Below are positions 34,031-44,675 of a DNA stretch of 64,000 nt, one piece after another. Numbering within the stretch: position 1 is the stretch's first letter; each line of letters opens with the position of its first letter. The notes under the pieces are model-generated. The model worked only from the letters and a program-made list of their open reading frames with translations. It was not told where the DNA came from and ran no database searches. The DNA is from Perkinsus marinus ATCC 50983. Taxonomy: Eukaryota; Perkinsozoa; Perkinsida; Perkinsidae. The DNA is taken from contig NW_003200415.1 in the NCBI RefSeq assembly GCF_000006405.1, positions 166,753 to 230,752 of the forward strand, written 5' to 3'. The position numbers and the translations under genes were made by a program.

Positions 34031-35588
34031 CGATAAAGACATGTGACACGATTGAAATGCGCGCGCCCGGTCAACGGTTTTCGAGTGCTGCAAAGCCGAA
34101 ACCGAAGGTGAAATAACCTCGAGTTGGACTATAAGGGTCTACAACGTGGATTGGGTACGGCTGTGAGACTGAGCTTATCCGCGAAAGTCGAGAGTATCCC
34201 TCGACGGGCCAGAATATTTTTTCTTTTTATTTTATTCCCTTGAGTATGGCGAGGCCTTCATACTGATCCCACCAACATTGGAGGACCGGACAGGTATGTC
34301 CGGCTTCCATCCCAGGTGGGCCCTTCGCGCAGCTACGTGGGGGTCACAGGATCGATTGAAGGCATTGGTAGCACCTAATCTGGTTGGATCGTGTGTGGCC
34401 CAAGCAGATTGGGTCATTAGTAATGACTCATTACGGTTAAAGAAACCAACCGTTGGTTACCAACGGGCCGACCGACCACGGTTGCTACCTCCTGCAACAT
34501 GTATTCGATGGGATTCCACTTGCGTAAATGTGACTCACATTATGTGAGAGCCACACCACATTCTGAGCGCGACTTCACAGCTTCATCATAGAGTTTGGTC
34601 TTCGTGAAACACAAATCTTGATCTGCTCCATCTGAGGAGAGGTTATATTTGATATGATCGATAGGAAAGCCTCCTGCATAGAAGTTTCGAAGTTCGCCTG
34701 AGGAAGCCAAACTCATATCATCTCGAGCCATACAAGCCCTTTGTGCTTATAGAGGCTTTATAAGCTGTATAGAGGCTTCGAAGAATCTTCTTTGCGGGAC
34801 TTGTCTCCGAGGCAAGTGGATACGAGACAATGTCTCGTATTCACTTGTCTAATCGTCCCAACGTTCCTTAACAGTCTGTTGGCTCGATGGCAGAGTCTCA
34901 TCAGCAAGAATCGTTGACGACAGGTTGCGGCAATGCACGCTTCAAATAACTTTTCTCCCAGATTCGGAGTTCCAATTCGCAAGGAACGGTTCATCCGCTG
35001 GGGGAGCTGATAATCATGAATGTAGACAAGTCACGAGAACGCGAGTATTATATTAGAAATCAGCGCGATGGAGGGAGTTCAAAGCAGGAAGTGCATGCGA
35101 TACCACCAATGAACTGATAGTGCTGATGCTCCTGGAGAATTACCCGTTAACAACAACTCAGTTGTCGTGTCATTGTAGGTGAATTGCATAATGCTATGCA
35201 TCGTCGTAATGTCGCGTCCCCAACTCTTCTCACGCTTCACGTTTTGAGAATTGGATTTCACTCCGTCATGTCCTGCAACTCTCCTGTGCATTTCTGACAA
35301 ATGACAGCGGACTCGTCAGACAGTCATCGGAACTGCAGCTCCGTACATTCCGGTACGCTAGTTTAGCGGCGACCGCACACGAGACCAGTCTCCATGACCT
35401 CCGCTCTTCCTTCAGGACTGGCGTGACGCCGCTAATCGCGCGAAGCATCCCGACTTTGTTTGTTATTCGTGCGAGGAAGCCCCCATGAGGCCCGATCGAG
35501 AGCTTCTCTCCAACTTTCCATTGGCTCGTCGTCGTCACAGAGGTTCGTCGTCGTCTTGAGTTCTTCAGTATACTCACCCCTACCATCT
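34031..35588. other. Duplicated upstream flank of saposin-like gene 1
   Basis: About 34510-35588 is repeated at 42410-43550 and, in part and inverted, at 57539-58330. It contains further odd palindromes (34413-34434, 34444-34466 and an imperfect one at 34811-34849). A minus-strand frame at 34540-34731 recurs in the other copy but has no recognised domain. The TACTCACCCCTACCATCT stretch directly before the ATG is kept in all three paralogues, so it may be the promoter or 5' UTR. Confidence 0.55.
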
Positions 35589-36395
35589 ATGACTCGCCTG
35601 CTGAATATCTTCGCAACCATCGCCGGTGTCCTAAGCATTCAGGCTGACCCTTTCGCTGACGATCTAGTTGCAAGCTTCATGGCCCTCCTTGGTACTCCGG
35701 ATGTCCACAACTTCATAGACCAAGTCCTGATTGACGCTCCTCCACCGGTTATCGCCGATAACCGTGAGCTGGGTGAGGTTCCCGTAGGCAGAGATCTCTC
35801 GTTCGACCCGCACCCCAAGCCGCGCCCCACTCTGCCCCCCGTCCCCTTCTGTTCTAACTGCAAAACCATCCACAGTACGGCCATCAACGCGTATTTCATC
35901 CAGCAGATCACAAATATTTGCAAGGGAAAAGGGAATGCCGACTCCTTATCCACAGTCGAGTTCTGTGGTTTCCTCCAGAAGGGATTGTCCACGATCAGTC
36001 AGGTCTTGAATGGTTACATCTTCGTGCGCTCCCGTGCTCTTCAACTCGCTACCGCTACATGCATCGGCACTAAACAGTGTCCGACCAAGGATGCCTTCAA
36101 CCCCTTTTTCAATCCTATCGTTCCTGGGCGACTCGTGGACTTCACTCGTTTCGGGTTTTGCCCACGTTGGCCTTTTCACACCGTTGAGGCCTGTTTCGGT
36201 GAGATAACAGAGAAAATGCTGCAATTCGCCTTCGGCAACGTGCTGAATGCATGTGACAGCCTTAAGGACGAGGATCTATTTGAGTTCTGCGGGTATGTAG
36301 CGACTGATAAGAGCTTTGGTCTTGGCCTGGTCTACGGGTATGTTGGTGTATTCGAGCAAGCTACTGGTTATTGTGTCCGCGACCAATGCCATTAG
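35589..36395 (+). CDS. Secreted protein with two saposin-like domains, paralogue 1
   Basis: 268 aa, no intron. [20 protein letters not shown] is a signal peptide. A short acidic helix region (LVASFMALLG) and a Pro-rich linker (PHPKPRPTLPP) follow. Domain 1 has six cysteines in saposin-B order: CSNC, then NICKGK, VEFCGF, TATC and KQC. Domain 2 repeats the theme: FCPRW, EACFGE, NACDS, FEFCGY, GYCVRDQC, ending at His-stop. Saposin-fold proteins bind or perturb lipids, as sphingolipid activators, surfactants or membrane-active effectors. The role here is unknown. A perfect odd palindrome (35746-35764) lies inside the coding sequence and changes the residues relative to both paralogues. The 3' flank GTTTTTATGATATATCATGG is shared with paralogue 2. 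Confidence 0.75.
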   Translation: MTRLLNIFATIAGVLSIQADPFADDLVASFMALLGTPDVHNFIDQVLIDAPPPVIADNRELGEVPVGRDLSFDPHPKPRPTLPPVPFCSNCKTIHSTAINAYFIQQITNICKGKGNADSLSTVEFCGFLQKGLSTISQVLNGYIFVRSRALQLATATCIGTKQCPTKDAFNPFFNPIVPGRLVDFTRFGFCPRWPFHTVEACFGEITEKMLQFAFGNVLNACDSLKDEDLFEFCGYVATDKSFGLGLVYGYVGVFEQATGYCVRDQCH

Positions 36396-38743
36396 TTTTT
36401 ATGATATATCATGGTCCTCCAATGAGTTCGCCTGGAGTTTGTGCTTCTGATCAATGTTCAGATCATGTTGGAACGCAAAAAGTGAGTTCTATATGAAGCT
36501 GATTCGATCAGAAATTCTCCTTTCGTTACATCAACTCTACTACGACTTCATCAAATCCTGATTCTCTTTCATTACATCCAGTCAAGCGCGACTCGACCAC
36601 AGCCTTCAAAGCTGAGCCTTGTTCTCGAGCGCTTCTGGTCTGCGAACTATTCGGTCTACAAGTCAATGCTGATTCTATGGTGCTGTCTCCTATTTCTATG
36701 ATGCACGCATGCGCATCAGCCTGAATATTGCCAGTGGAACGCGTGCCCATCTTCTTGACCTCATGATGTTGTACGTGCACTATTAACTAACCTCGTTATT
36801 TCTCGTCTATGCTCGATCTACTCGAGCTCTCTTATTGCTTCCTATTGTCAGTACGTACTTCCATCTTTCCCCTATGTCTAGTGTTCAACACTAGACAACT
36901 GGCAACTCGCCAGTCGGGCGAAGCGGGCACGCACCGTATCTCCACACCTACACGGAGATTCACAACAACATTAGTCTTCTCTTTCCTATAATATAGGATT
37001 GTGTTCAGCCCTCGGCTGAGTATACCGGATCGAGCATCAGTCGTGGGATCAATGTTACACGGTTCTCAATCTATCCCGAATTGGCGGGACCAGCTCTCGT
37101 GACCAGCCACATCTCCCGTACATCGGGAAGGGAGATGTGGCCATCCCGTCCAACGAGTCCATCGGATATAATTGACATATACGCAGTGGGAAGCAATGGG
37201 TATACCATTGTGATCCTCCATGCCCCTCCAGCTCGTCGGTTGGTATCCGGACGACTGTGTGCGTGTGCGTGTGTGAGTTCAAGTCCAACGCCGACAACAC
37301 GGCTAAGTTAGACTCGTATCGATGCACATTGGCTCCCGAGGGATCAGTTTTTGCCTCTTAAATCGTCTACTTTCATCATGCCAATGAGTTTTGTCCACAG
37401 GGCGGGATAACCTCTGCCAATGTACTTCCTTGAAGGAAGTTCCTTTCCTCTCGGCAAGATCCGCTTACACAACTGCGGGGGCTGTGTACGACAACGGAAC
37501 ACAAACACTCGCCACAGTGTGTTGACCACAAGCATCATCTCGAAAAATCCATATCCTAGCAGAAGTCCTCCCTCACCCGAGACTACCATTCTCGATGGCA
37601 GAAGCATATACTTCTAGTTGCGTTCCTCATATCATGGGTTTGTCGCATTTTTGAGGGTAAGTATCTCACAAAACTTCGCCATAGCTGTGCATCGATTCAC
37701 ACTAATTGTTATTTGCCCAAGAGTTCCGCTTCCGTCCACATAATTCGGACGCAAACGTGGCCGATCTGGTCTTGTGCACTTGAGCAAGAGGTATCCACTG
37801 GGCTCTTCAACATGGCAATGACAGCAATTCTCATCATGCGAACCCAAGCTGCTTGGTATCCTGCTGGTAACTGCTGCAGTAGCTGGGTCAATATCTATAT
37901 CCTCTCGATGAGGTAGAGTGACCGGGGAGCCACTGGAGGAATGCTCCATTATTTCTGTACGATAGTACCAAAGTTTGGTAACCAAACGGACGAATTCTCC
38001 GCCCTCCAGAGTGCCGATCTCTCGTAGACTCAGGTCCAAGCTTCCTCCTCACTGTCTACCTCCTCGGAGAGACTTCCGCGGTCATCTTCCCCATCGTCCA
38101 TCGGATGGTCATTCCAGTCTCCTTTTTCACCTTCTTCCTCGTTCTGTTTCCCTTTCTTCTTATTGACGCCAGGTGTTCCTCGAGGACGCTTCAGTAGGCT
38201 GTTGCGCTGGAACGAGGCCTGCCGCAGGCCGCCTGCGGCAGGTGCCACCGGGCGATGGAGGTGGGCACCCGGCGATCTTCTAGTCACCCGGCCAGGCCCG
38301 GCAGTCTTCTCTCACCCATGTTCCGGGTTTAGCGGGCCCGCCGGGTTGGCCGGAAAACCCGCCAAACCCGGCTGGCGGATTACCAGGCTCACTGTACTAT
38401 TGAGTCTCAAGAATTGAGAGACTGAACGCAATTCATCATCAATGATTCATGATCAGTGATTAATTAACAGAAGACGCAGGCTTAGTCAGCCTTATCGAAA
38501 TTTGATTTGTCTGATAATCAGACAAAAGATCGCACGATAACCAACGAACGCAGGCTGCGCTACGCAGCCTATTCGCTGTTAGACGACTTGAAGTCGTCTA
38601 ACAGCGAAGTTCGCCTTAGCCTGGAGAGGGCCCCGGCAACGGAAAAACAACTTTTGCTACTTACCGATGGTGCTGGGACCCCCATCAAGATTGTAGACAG
38701 AGTAAATAGCTCATCTAGATCTTTGTTGTGGAACCACAATAAT
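36396..38743. other. Duplicated 3' flank, then palindrome-rich non-coding DNA
   Basis: 36396-37030 matches 44676-45270. Odd palindromes occur at 36888-36904, 37424-37440, 37973-37987, 38218-38242 (arm CCTGCCGCAGGC), 38506-38526 (arm TTTGTCTGAT) and 38572-38608 (arm TTCGCTGTTAGACGACTT). A further inverted repeat with a 12-nt loop (CCACATCTCCC … GGGAGATGTGG) is at 37108-37141. Open frames are short and look like chance. Confidence 0.7.
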
Positions 38744-39680
38744 TTATTCCGAAGCGAGACCCGACGATACCGTCGAGGAGAGGCCGACTGTCGTGTTCTT
38801 GATGAATAGGGTAGGTTTTTGCCCTACGCTCATACTCGCTAAGAAGGCTTCGTAGGCGCTCTTCATCGACGTCATTGTGCAATAATTTCTGGGCCCAGAA
38901 GCTGGGGTAAGATCAGAGCAGATTTGATTGCTCATGAAATCGAAGAATGCACTAGTAGACTTCTTCTCGACCTTACATGGTTGTCGATTGGGCTTTGCAA
39001 CAGGCAACGAGACGAATTTGCTGGACATCTTCAGACGTTTCATGCATTCGATAATCGAATTGCATCGATGCATGCAATTCGACAATCGATGCATCGAATT
39101 AGTCGGTCTAAGACCGACCAATTCCATTATCCACTGAGAGCTCCTTTGAATAGGTGCGTGAAGCACCTGTTCTCCATGCTTCTACGCGTGTCAACATTCA
39201 GATAGGCAGCAGCAAGGATGAAATCATCCGCCGTAATATATCCGAAATACTTCTACAGCTGGAAGAGAAGATTTCCCTGCAAATGCCTGACCGTCAGGCC
39301 CATTCCTTGCATTCGTCTGCCCATTGCATTCGTCTGACCCACGCAGTGCTCTTAGTCTCGCTCGGTTGTGAAAAGAGCTTCAACATAGAGATAACCTCAC
39401 GAAGCTGTGTGAGGGTACTGAATTTCGAAGCGCTAAGCAGTTTGGTGGCATCATTCAAAGGCTCTAGAGTATTACAGATAGCCAGCATTAAACCATACTC
39501 GGTGTCTTTCAGTTTACAAGGTTTACACGTCGTATAAATAGGAGAGTTTGGCTTCACATGCTCGGGGGCATCCTTCAAAAACTCCTCATACGATTCTCTA
39601 TTAGCATAGTAATCCTTTAGCATGGCATAGGTAGAATTCCAACGAGTACGGACATCCATGGGGGAAATGTACTTTTTCAA
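38744..39680 (-). pseudogene. Decayed hAT-family transposase
   Basis: The minus-strand frame 39294-39680 carries DVRTRWNSTYAMLKDYY, LEPLNDATKLLSASKFSTLT and LREVISMLKLF. This is the R-W-N-S-T/ML block and following helix region of hAT transposases (RICESLEEPER/ZBED type). A second frame, 38744-39166, continues downstream with weak similarity and an odd palindrome (39102-39118) inside it. No single frame spans the gene and the catalytic regions are missing, so it is inactive here. It is a candidate relative of the source of family A elements, whose 8-bp duplications are hAT-like, but no shared ends were identified. Confidence 0.65.
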
Positions 39681-40130
39681 CTACGGTTGTTTTGCGTCTG
39701 CAAAAATATTGTTTTTGTTAACTATCTTGTTGATAAAGTGTTCGTGTGTTTTTCAACACTTTGCACGTTCAGCACGGTTGGATTTGTACTTGTGTTTTCC
39801 CCACGCGTTTACTTTTGTGGTGTTACTCAATCAACGCCTTTTATCTCGTTGGCTTTATCCTGTGTTGTTTTTCTCTTCATGTTGGCTTTTGCGGTGGTGT
39901 TTCATTAACGCCTTTTTATCTCGTTGGGCAAGTCCTGCGTTGTTTTTCCCTTTATGTTAACTCTTCCGTTCGTCCTTACTTCATGTTTTCTGGATCCAAG
40001 CTGTCCTCGAAAAACATGTATGAAAGTAGTCATACCGCTACCTCACCTCCTCACCTCGCTATCTACCTCACTTCAGCTAACTCCTTTCACCGCTTGATCT
40101 TAGCTTACGATCCTTAAGTAACACTCCTCA
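39681..40130. other. T-rich spacer
   Basis: The plus strand is T-rich with several overlapping hydrophobic frames (about 39650-40117) that are typical composition artefacts. A direct repeat around TTTTATCTCGTTGG occurs at about 39838 and 39914. Nothing else. Confidence 0.4.
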
Positions 40131-40134
40131 GCTT

Positions 40135-40273
40135 TTTTATAGTGTCCAGGACACTATAAAAGCTAAGCCGTGGAAGGAGTACAGGAGCAGCTCCTGTACC
40201 CCTGAGCTCCTGAGGAGCTCTACCTGCAGTACTCCTTGAGAGTACTCGCAGGACACTGTGTCCTGCGAGTACT
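40135..40273. other. Chain of four perfect odd palindromes
   Basis: 40135-40161 (arm TTTTATAGTGTCC, centre A), 40179-40199 (arm GTACAGGAGC, centre A), 40204-40220 (arm GAGCTCCT, centre G) and 40241-40273 (arm AGTACTCGCAGGACAC, centre T). Spacers are 17, 4 and 20 nt. All have exactly one central base. Confidence 0.9.
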
Positions 40274-40476
40274 GTTTGTTGCTCCACAGACGATTTCTGT
40301 AACACAGGTTGCATCTCGCGAGGTGTCGACGACAAAACAACTTCAAGTTAAAGTTTTACTATCTATTTCAGCTGCAGTATAGTTGCGGCTATGCAACCTA
40401 ATCTCTAACATAGTGCAGTCCGTGATATTCTAGACGTGCCGACATTACCACTCCTTAGCATACTCATTAGTTTTCC

Positions 40477-41282
40477 ATGGCAAATACTGAAGAAGTGAAC
40501 GATCTTATATGCAAGTTACAGGCCGTTATTGGAACAAGTAATAATGTGCCTTCTGCACCAAGCTCGGGACCTGACATACAGAATCGAGGGCCGAGTGACC
40601 AAGAGATGCTCAGAGTTGTAGATGTGGGTGATCAGCAGTTATTGCAAAAAACGACTACGGGATATCGTGGGCGTAGCCGTGAATCACGGCCCGTGATTAT
40701 ATCTCGGCCACAAAAGAGATATTCGCAACCAGAGCCGAGGCAGAGAAGAGATTGTCTGAGTTTGCAGGGCTTCCAGATGGGTCACGTATGATCAGGCACG
40801 CGGTGACTTATCCCAAATCGGCAGGTAGTGCTAGGGCGACGTGCACTGGTTACAAGTGTCCTTTCGATAGGAATCCGAATTTCGCTGGATGTGGAATTGC
40901 AATGTGTGTTTGTGGGGATGGCACGGCTGGTTTCCAGGTCATCATGTCTGCTCGGCACTCTCCACATAAAGCACGGTCGTCCCCTATCGACTTGCGCAAA
41001 CGGAAGCCTATGCTCGACTCTCCCACCAAACAGTTGGTGAAAGACTTGAATTCTGCGAGGTCCACGCCACGCGATATCTTTCGCGTTCTCCATGAGAAAC
41101 GAATGCTCCTGGTGGGCGCTACATACAGCACGCTTCTGAAGTCAATTTACAATCTCCGGCACGTGCATAAAAGAAACAATCCAGACCGCCCAGTAGACGA
41201 CCCTATCGGCTCTATCCGTGCGTACTGTCACAGAACTACATTTTCTGAAGCTACACTGTACAGTTATTGCACAGCTGCATGA
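40477..41282 (+). pseudogene. Transposase-like gene broken at a palindrome
   Basis: An ATG at 40477 (MANTEEVNDLICKLQAVIG) opens a frame that reads to about 40680. The natural continuation, DYISATKEIFATRAEAEKRL then SEFAGLPDGSRMIRH, is in another frame from about 40694 to 41282. Between them is the odd palindrome 40682-40698. The second part has CTGYKCPFD, a Cys-rich stretch (CGIAMCVCG) and SARHSPHKARSS, which recalls the zinc-binding N-terminal region of MULE-type transposases (C…C…H-x-H), followed by LRKRKPMLDSPTKQLV. No DDE core follows. The family call is tentative. Confidence 0.45.
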
Positions 41283-42409
41283 AACCAGGAACCAATGTCT
41301 CTATGCAAGTAATTCTCGTCAAGAATGTGATTTCGCTACTTGCCGAATTGGTGACCTCCGCGAAGCCTCACTCGCAACACAGATTTCTGAAAGATAACGT
41401 ATGCTAGGATCTCTTTAACCTCTCAGTCTATAAACGCAGCATCCAATTCTTCAGGAAGCTGGGCTGTTTCGATGGATTCCTTTCAGACTCATCATCGGTT
41501 GAACGCATCTCACGGGGAGATTCTCCCCTCAACTTGATTTAGAACTTGAAGGTATGAAGTATAAATCAGAGGTGCTGCTTACGTCTTAACTACGACCCTC
41601 TAGTACACACCATCGCTGGTGATTCGAGTCACTCGAATCGAGTATGTGGATTGTATCTCGAGCGCGCAATGAAGACTTGCAAACACTCGAGTGCTCAACT
41701 TGACCAGGTCAAGGAAGACGCCCAAACACCATGCGTTATGATACTTGACGTATTGCAACATAACAACATACCCAAAACCTCAGAGAATGACACCTCAGCT
41801 CGACTGCAATTCTCACTGTGGTACCATGGTAATGGAGACTCTAGCTTGAGTTGCGTGCTGCACAACTTTGTGCCACTAATGTACCGTCCACTATGGGTGC
41901 TGGGTCGCTTACACTACTTCCACAGGTTACACCCGTGGGCCACGGGCTGTGGCAGCCACAGTGTGGCTGCCACTTCACTCCAAATTCCTCTCTGTAGCTT
42001 TGCGTATCTGCCAATTACCCACCAAGCGTAACACTCAGTGTCACTGAGTTGGTGAAGATCCTCCCTCATATGATTCGCATCACGGAAATCTGCATCCCAT
42101 CGCTGACTATGACAGCATGAGAAATGCCGGAGAGTCTACTTTGTGATAAGTATCACTACGGAGAACCCTGATATCCCGCTCGAGAACTATCTATCTATGG
42201 GTACCAGTAGACTGCCTTTTAGGTCAATTGTTATCGATTGTGTAGGCGAAACTCAACACGAAGAAAATTTCCAAGTACGAACTTGAGCATCTCACACGCA
42301 ACATTCTTCTAGTTCGAATTCCACGCTTAACAATTTGCTTTATCCTTTCCGGAAGCCCTCCACTCCTCTGAGACGCGGACTTACTCCGACAAATGCATGA
42401 ACGTGAATC
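41283..42409. other. Non-coding accessory DNA with odd palindromes
   Basis: Perfect one-centre palindromes occur at 41621-41639 (arm GATTCGAGT), 41932-41946, 41949-41973 (arm GTGGCAGCCACA) and 42033-42049. A frame at 41651-42031 exists but has no recognisable domain and runs through palindromes. Confidence 0.5.
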
Positions 42410-43550
42410 TCACTTGCGTAAATGTGAGTCACACGGTGTCACACGCTCAGAATGTGGTGTGACTTACACCATATTCTGAGCGCGACTTCACAGCTTCATC
42501 ATAGAGTTTGGTCTTCGTGATCTGCTCCATCTGGAGAGAGGTTATATTGACATGATCGACGGAAAAACCTCCTGCATATAACTTTCGAAATTTGCCTGAG
42601 GAAGCCAAACTCATACCATCTCGAGCCATACAAACCCTTTGTGCTTATAGAGGCTTTATAAGCTGTATAGAGGCTTCAAAGAATCTTCTTTGCGGGACTT
42701 GTCTCCGAGACAACTGAATACGAGACAATGTCTCGTATTCAAATCGTCAAAACGTCCCTCAACAGTCTGTTGGCTTCATGGCAGAGTCTCATCAACAAGG
42801 TTCGTTGAGTACAAGCCGTTGATTGGTCGCGGCAATGCACGCCTCAAATAGATTTTCTCCCGGATTGGGAGTTGCAATTCGCAAGGAACGGTTCATCCGT
42901 TGGGGGAGCTGATAATCATGAATGTAGACAAGTCATGAGAACGCGAGTATTATAGTGGGAATCAGCGCGGTAGAGGGAGTTCAAAGCAGAAAGTGCATGC
43001 GATACCACCAACGAACTGATAGTGCTGATGCTCCTTGAGAATTTCTGTGAATAATAACTCAGTTGTTGTCTCATTGTAGGTGAATTGTATAATGCTATGC
43101 ATCGTCGTAATGTCGTGTCACCAACTCATCTCACGCTTCACGCTTTGAGAATCGGATTTCACTCCGTCATTTCCTGCAACTCTCCTCTACATTTATGGCG
43201 AATGACAGCGGACTCGTCGCTTGCATTATCATGAAATTCTCGACAAAGGAACATCTCATCCGCGGATTCTGAGAGAGAGTCCTATTACTGATAAGTTATC
43301 ATCGTTGGAACTGCAACTCCATACATTTCGGTACGTTAATTTAGCTGCGACCAGTTTCCTTCAGGAAGAGGAGAGACGTTGCTCATCGCGCAAAGTAACC
43401 CGACTGTTATTCGTGCGAGGAAGCCTCCATGAGGCTTCATCCATTGAGAGCTTTTCTCCAACTTTCCATTGGCTTGTCCTCGTCACAGAGTTTCGTCGTC
43501 GACTTGACTCATGACTCTTGATTTCTTCAGTATACTCACCCCTACCATCT
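42410..43550. other. Duplicated upstream flank of saposin-like gene 2
   Basis: Matches 34510-35588. Contains a perfect palindrome at 42715-42741 (arm TGAATACGAGACA, centre A). The equivalent site in the other copy (34811-34849) is longer and imperfect. Confidence 0.6.
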
Positions 43551-44675
43551 ATGACTCGTCTGCTGAATATCTTCGCAACCATCGCCGGTGTCCTGAGCAT
43601 CCAGGCTGATCCTTTCGCTGACGATCTAGTTGCAAACTTCACGGTTCTCCTTGGTAATTCGGATGTCCAAAAGTTCATAGACGAAGCCCTGATGGATGCA
43701 CCTCCACCGCCTAATCTCAATAGTCGTGAGCTGGATGAGGTTCTCGTAGACGGAGATCTCCCGAGCAAGCCGGGCCCCAAGCCGGACCCCAAGCTGGACC
43801 CCAAGCCGGACCCCAAGCTGGACCCCAAGCCGGACCCCAAGGTGGACCCCAAGCCGGACCCCAAGGTGGATCCCAAGCCGGACCCCAAGCCGGACCCCAA
43901 GCCGGACCCCAAGGTGGACCCCAAGCCGGACCCCAAGCTGGACCCCAAGCGGGACCCCAAGCTGGACCCCAAGCCGGACCCCAAGCTGGACCCCAAGCCG
44001 GACCCCAAGCTGGACCCCAAGCCGGACCCCAAGCCGGATCCCAAGCCGGACCCCAAGCCGGACCCCAAGCCGGACCCCAAGCCGGATCCCAAGCCGGACC
44101 CCAAGCCGGACCCCAAGGCCTACCCGTTCTGTTCTAAATGCAAAACCATTCACATTGCGGCCATCAACGCGTATTTCATCCAGCAGATCACCAAGTTTTG
44201 CAAGGGAAAAGGTTATGCCCACTCCTCATCCACATCCGATTTCTGTGGATTCCTCCAGGAGGGAATTTCCTCGCTCAATCAGGTCTTGAATGGTTACATC
44301 TTCGTACGCACCTGTGCTCTTCAACTCGCGACCTCTATATGCATCGCCAATAATCAGTGTCCGACCAAGGATCCCTACAACGCCTTTTCCATTCCGATGG
44401 TTCCTGGACGACCCATAGGCTTGACTGGTTTCGAGTACTGCCCACGTTGGTCTTTTCGCAAGACTAAGGCCTGTTTCGGAGTGATACCAAAGAAACTGCT
44501 GCAGTTCTTCTTCAGCTTGGTGCGGTATGCATGTGATCACTATCATATCAAGGGTCTGGATGAGTACTGCGGGTATATTGCGACTGATTCCAGCTTTGGT
44601 ATTGGCCTGGTCTTGGGGTTTGTGAGTATCTACGAGCAAGCTACCGGTCATTGTGTCCGCAACCTATACCATTAG
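43551..44675 (+). CDS. Secreted protein with two saposin-like domains, paralogue 2, long KPDP linker
   Basis: 374 aa, no intron. The signal peptide [20 protein letters not shown] is identical to paralogue 1. A helix region ([10 protein letters not shown]) follows, then a linker of roughly 110 residues made of [12 protein letters not shown] units. Both six-Cys saposin-like domains follow: CSKC, KFCKGK, SDFCGF, RTCALQ, SICIAN and NQC, then YCPRW, KACFGV, YACDHY, DEYCGY and GHCVRNLYH. The last cysteine of domain 2 is lost: the tail reads NLYH where paralogues 1 and 3 have DQCH. The linker expansion separates the N-terminal helix from the lipid-binding part and is alternately charged (Lys, Asp). 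Domain 1 also has an extra Cys (RTCALQ). Confidence 0.75.
   Translation: MTRLLNIFATIAGVLSIQADPFADDLVANFTVLLGNSDVQKFIDEALMDAPPPPNLNSRELDEVLVDGDLPSKPGPKPDPKLDPKPDPKLDPKPDPKVDPKPDPKVDPKPDPKPDPKPDPKVDPKPDPKLDPKRDPKLDPKPDPKLDPKPDPKLDPKPDPKPDPKPDPKPDPKPDPKPDPKPDPKPDPKAYPFCSKCKTIHIAAINAYFIQQITKFCKGKGYAHSSSTSDFCGFLQEGISSLNQVLNGYIFVRTCALQLATSICIANNQCPTKDPYNAFSIPMVPGRPIGLTGFEYCPRWSFRKTKACFGVIPKKLLQFFFSLVRYACDHYHIKGLDEYCGYIATDSSFGIGLVLGFVSIYEQATGHCVRNLYH
43776..44115 (+). repeat. 12-bp coding minisatellite (PKPD units)
   Basis: About 28 tandem units of CCCAAGCCGGAC, with third-residue variants CTG, GTG and CGG. It encodes [12 protein letters not shown] and PKRD. The unit is a multiple of three, so length changes stay in frame. 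The antisense strand is open in two frames for the same reason. Confidence 0.95.

Noticed and set aside
38507-38809. 100-codon plus frame
   Set aside because: It runs straight through three palindromes and has no ATG-supported or family-supported product.
39650-40117. Hydrophobic plus-strand frames suggesting membrane proteins
   Set aside because: T-rich DNA gives Phe/Leu/Val-rich translations in several frames at once; no consistent gene model.
32290-42745. Palindromes as CRISPR repeats, attachment sites or rho-independent terminators
   Set aside because: The arms all differ in sequence, spacing is irregular, no spacer-repeat structure exists and the DNA is eukaryotic.
43361-44222. Two long minus-strand frames (Gly-Leu-Gly-Ser and Arg-Leu-Gly-Val repeats)
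   Set aside because: They are antisense to the PKPD minisatellite, whose 12-bp unit lacks stops in several frames. The sense strand encodes the saposin-like protein.
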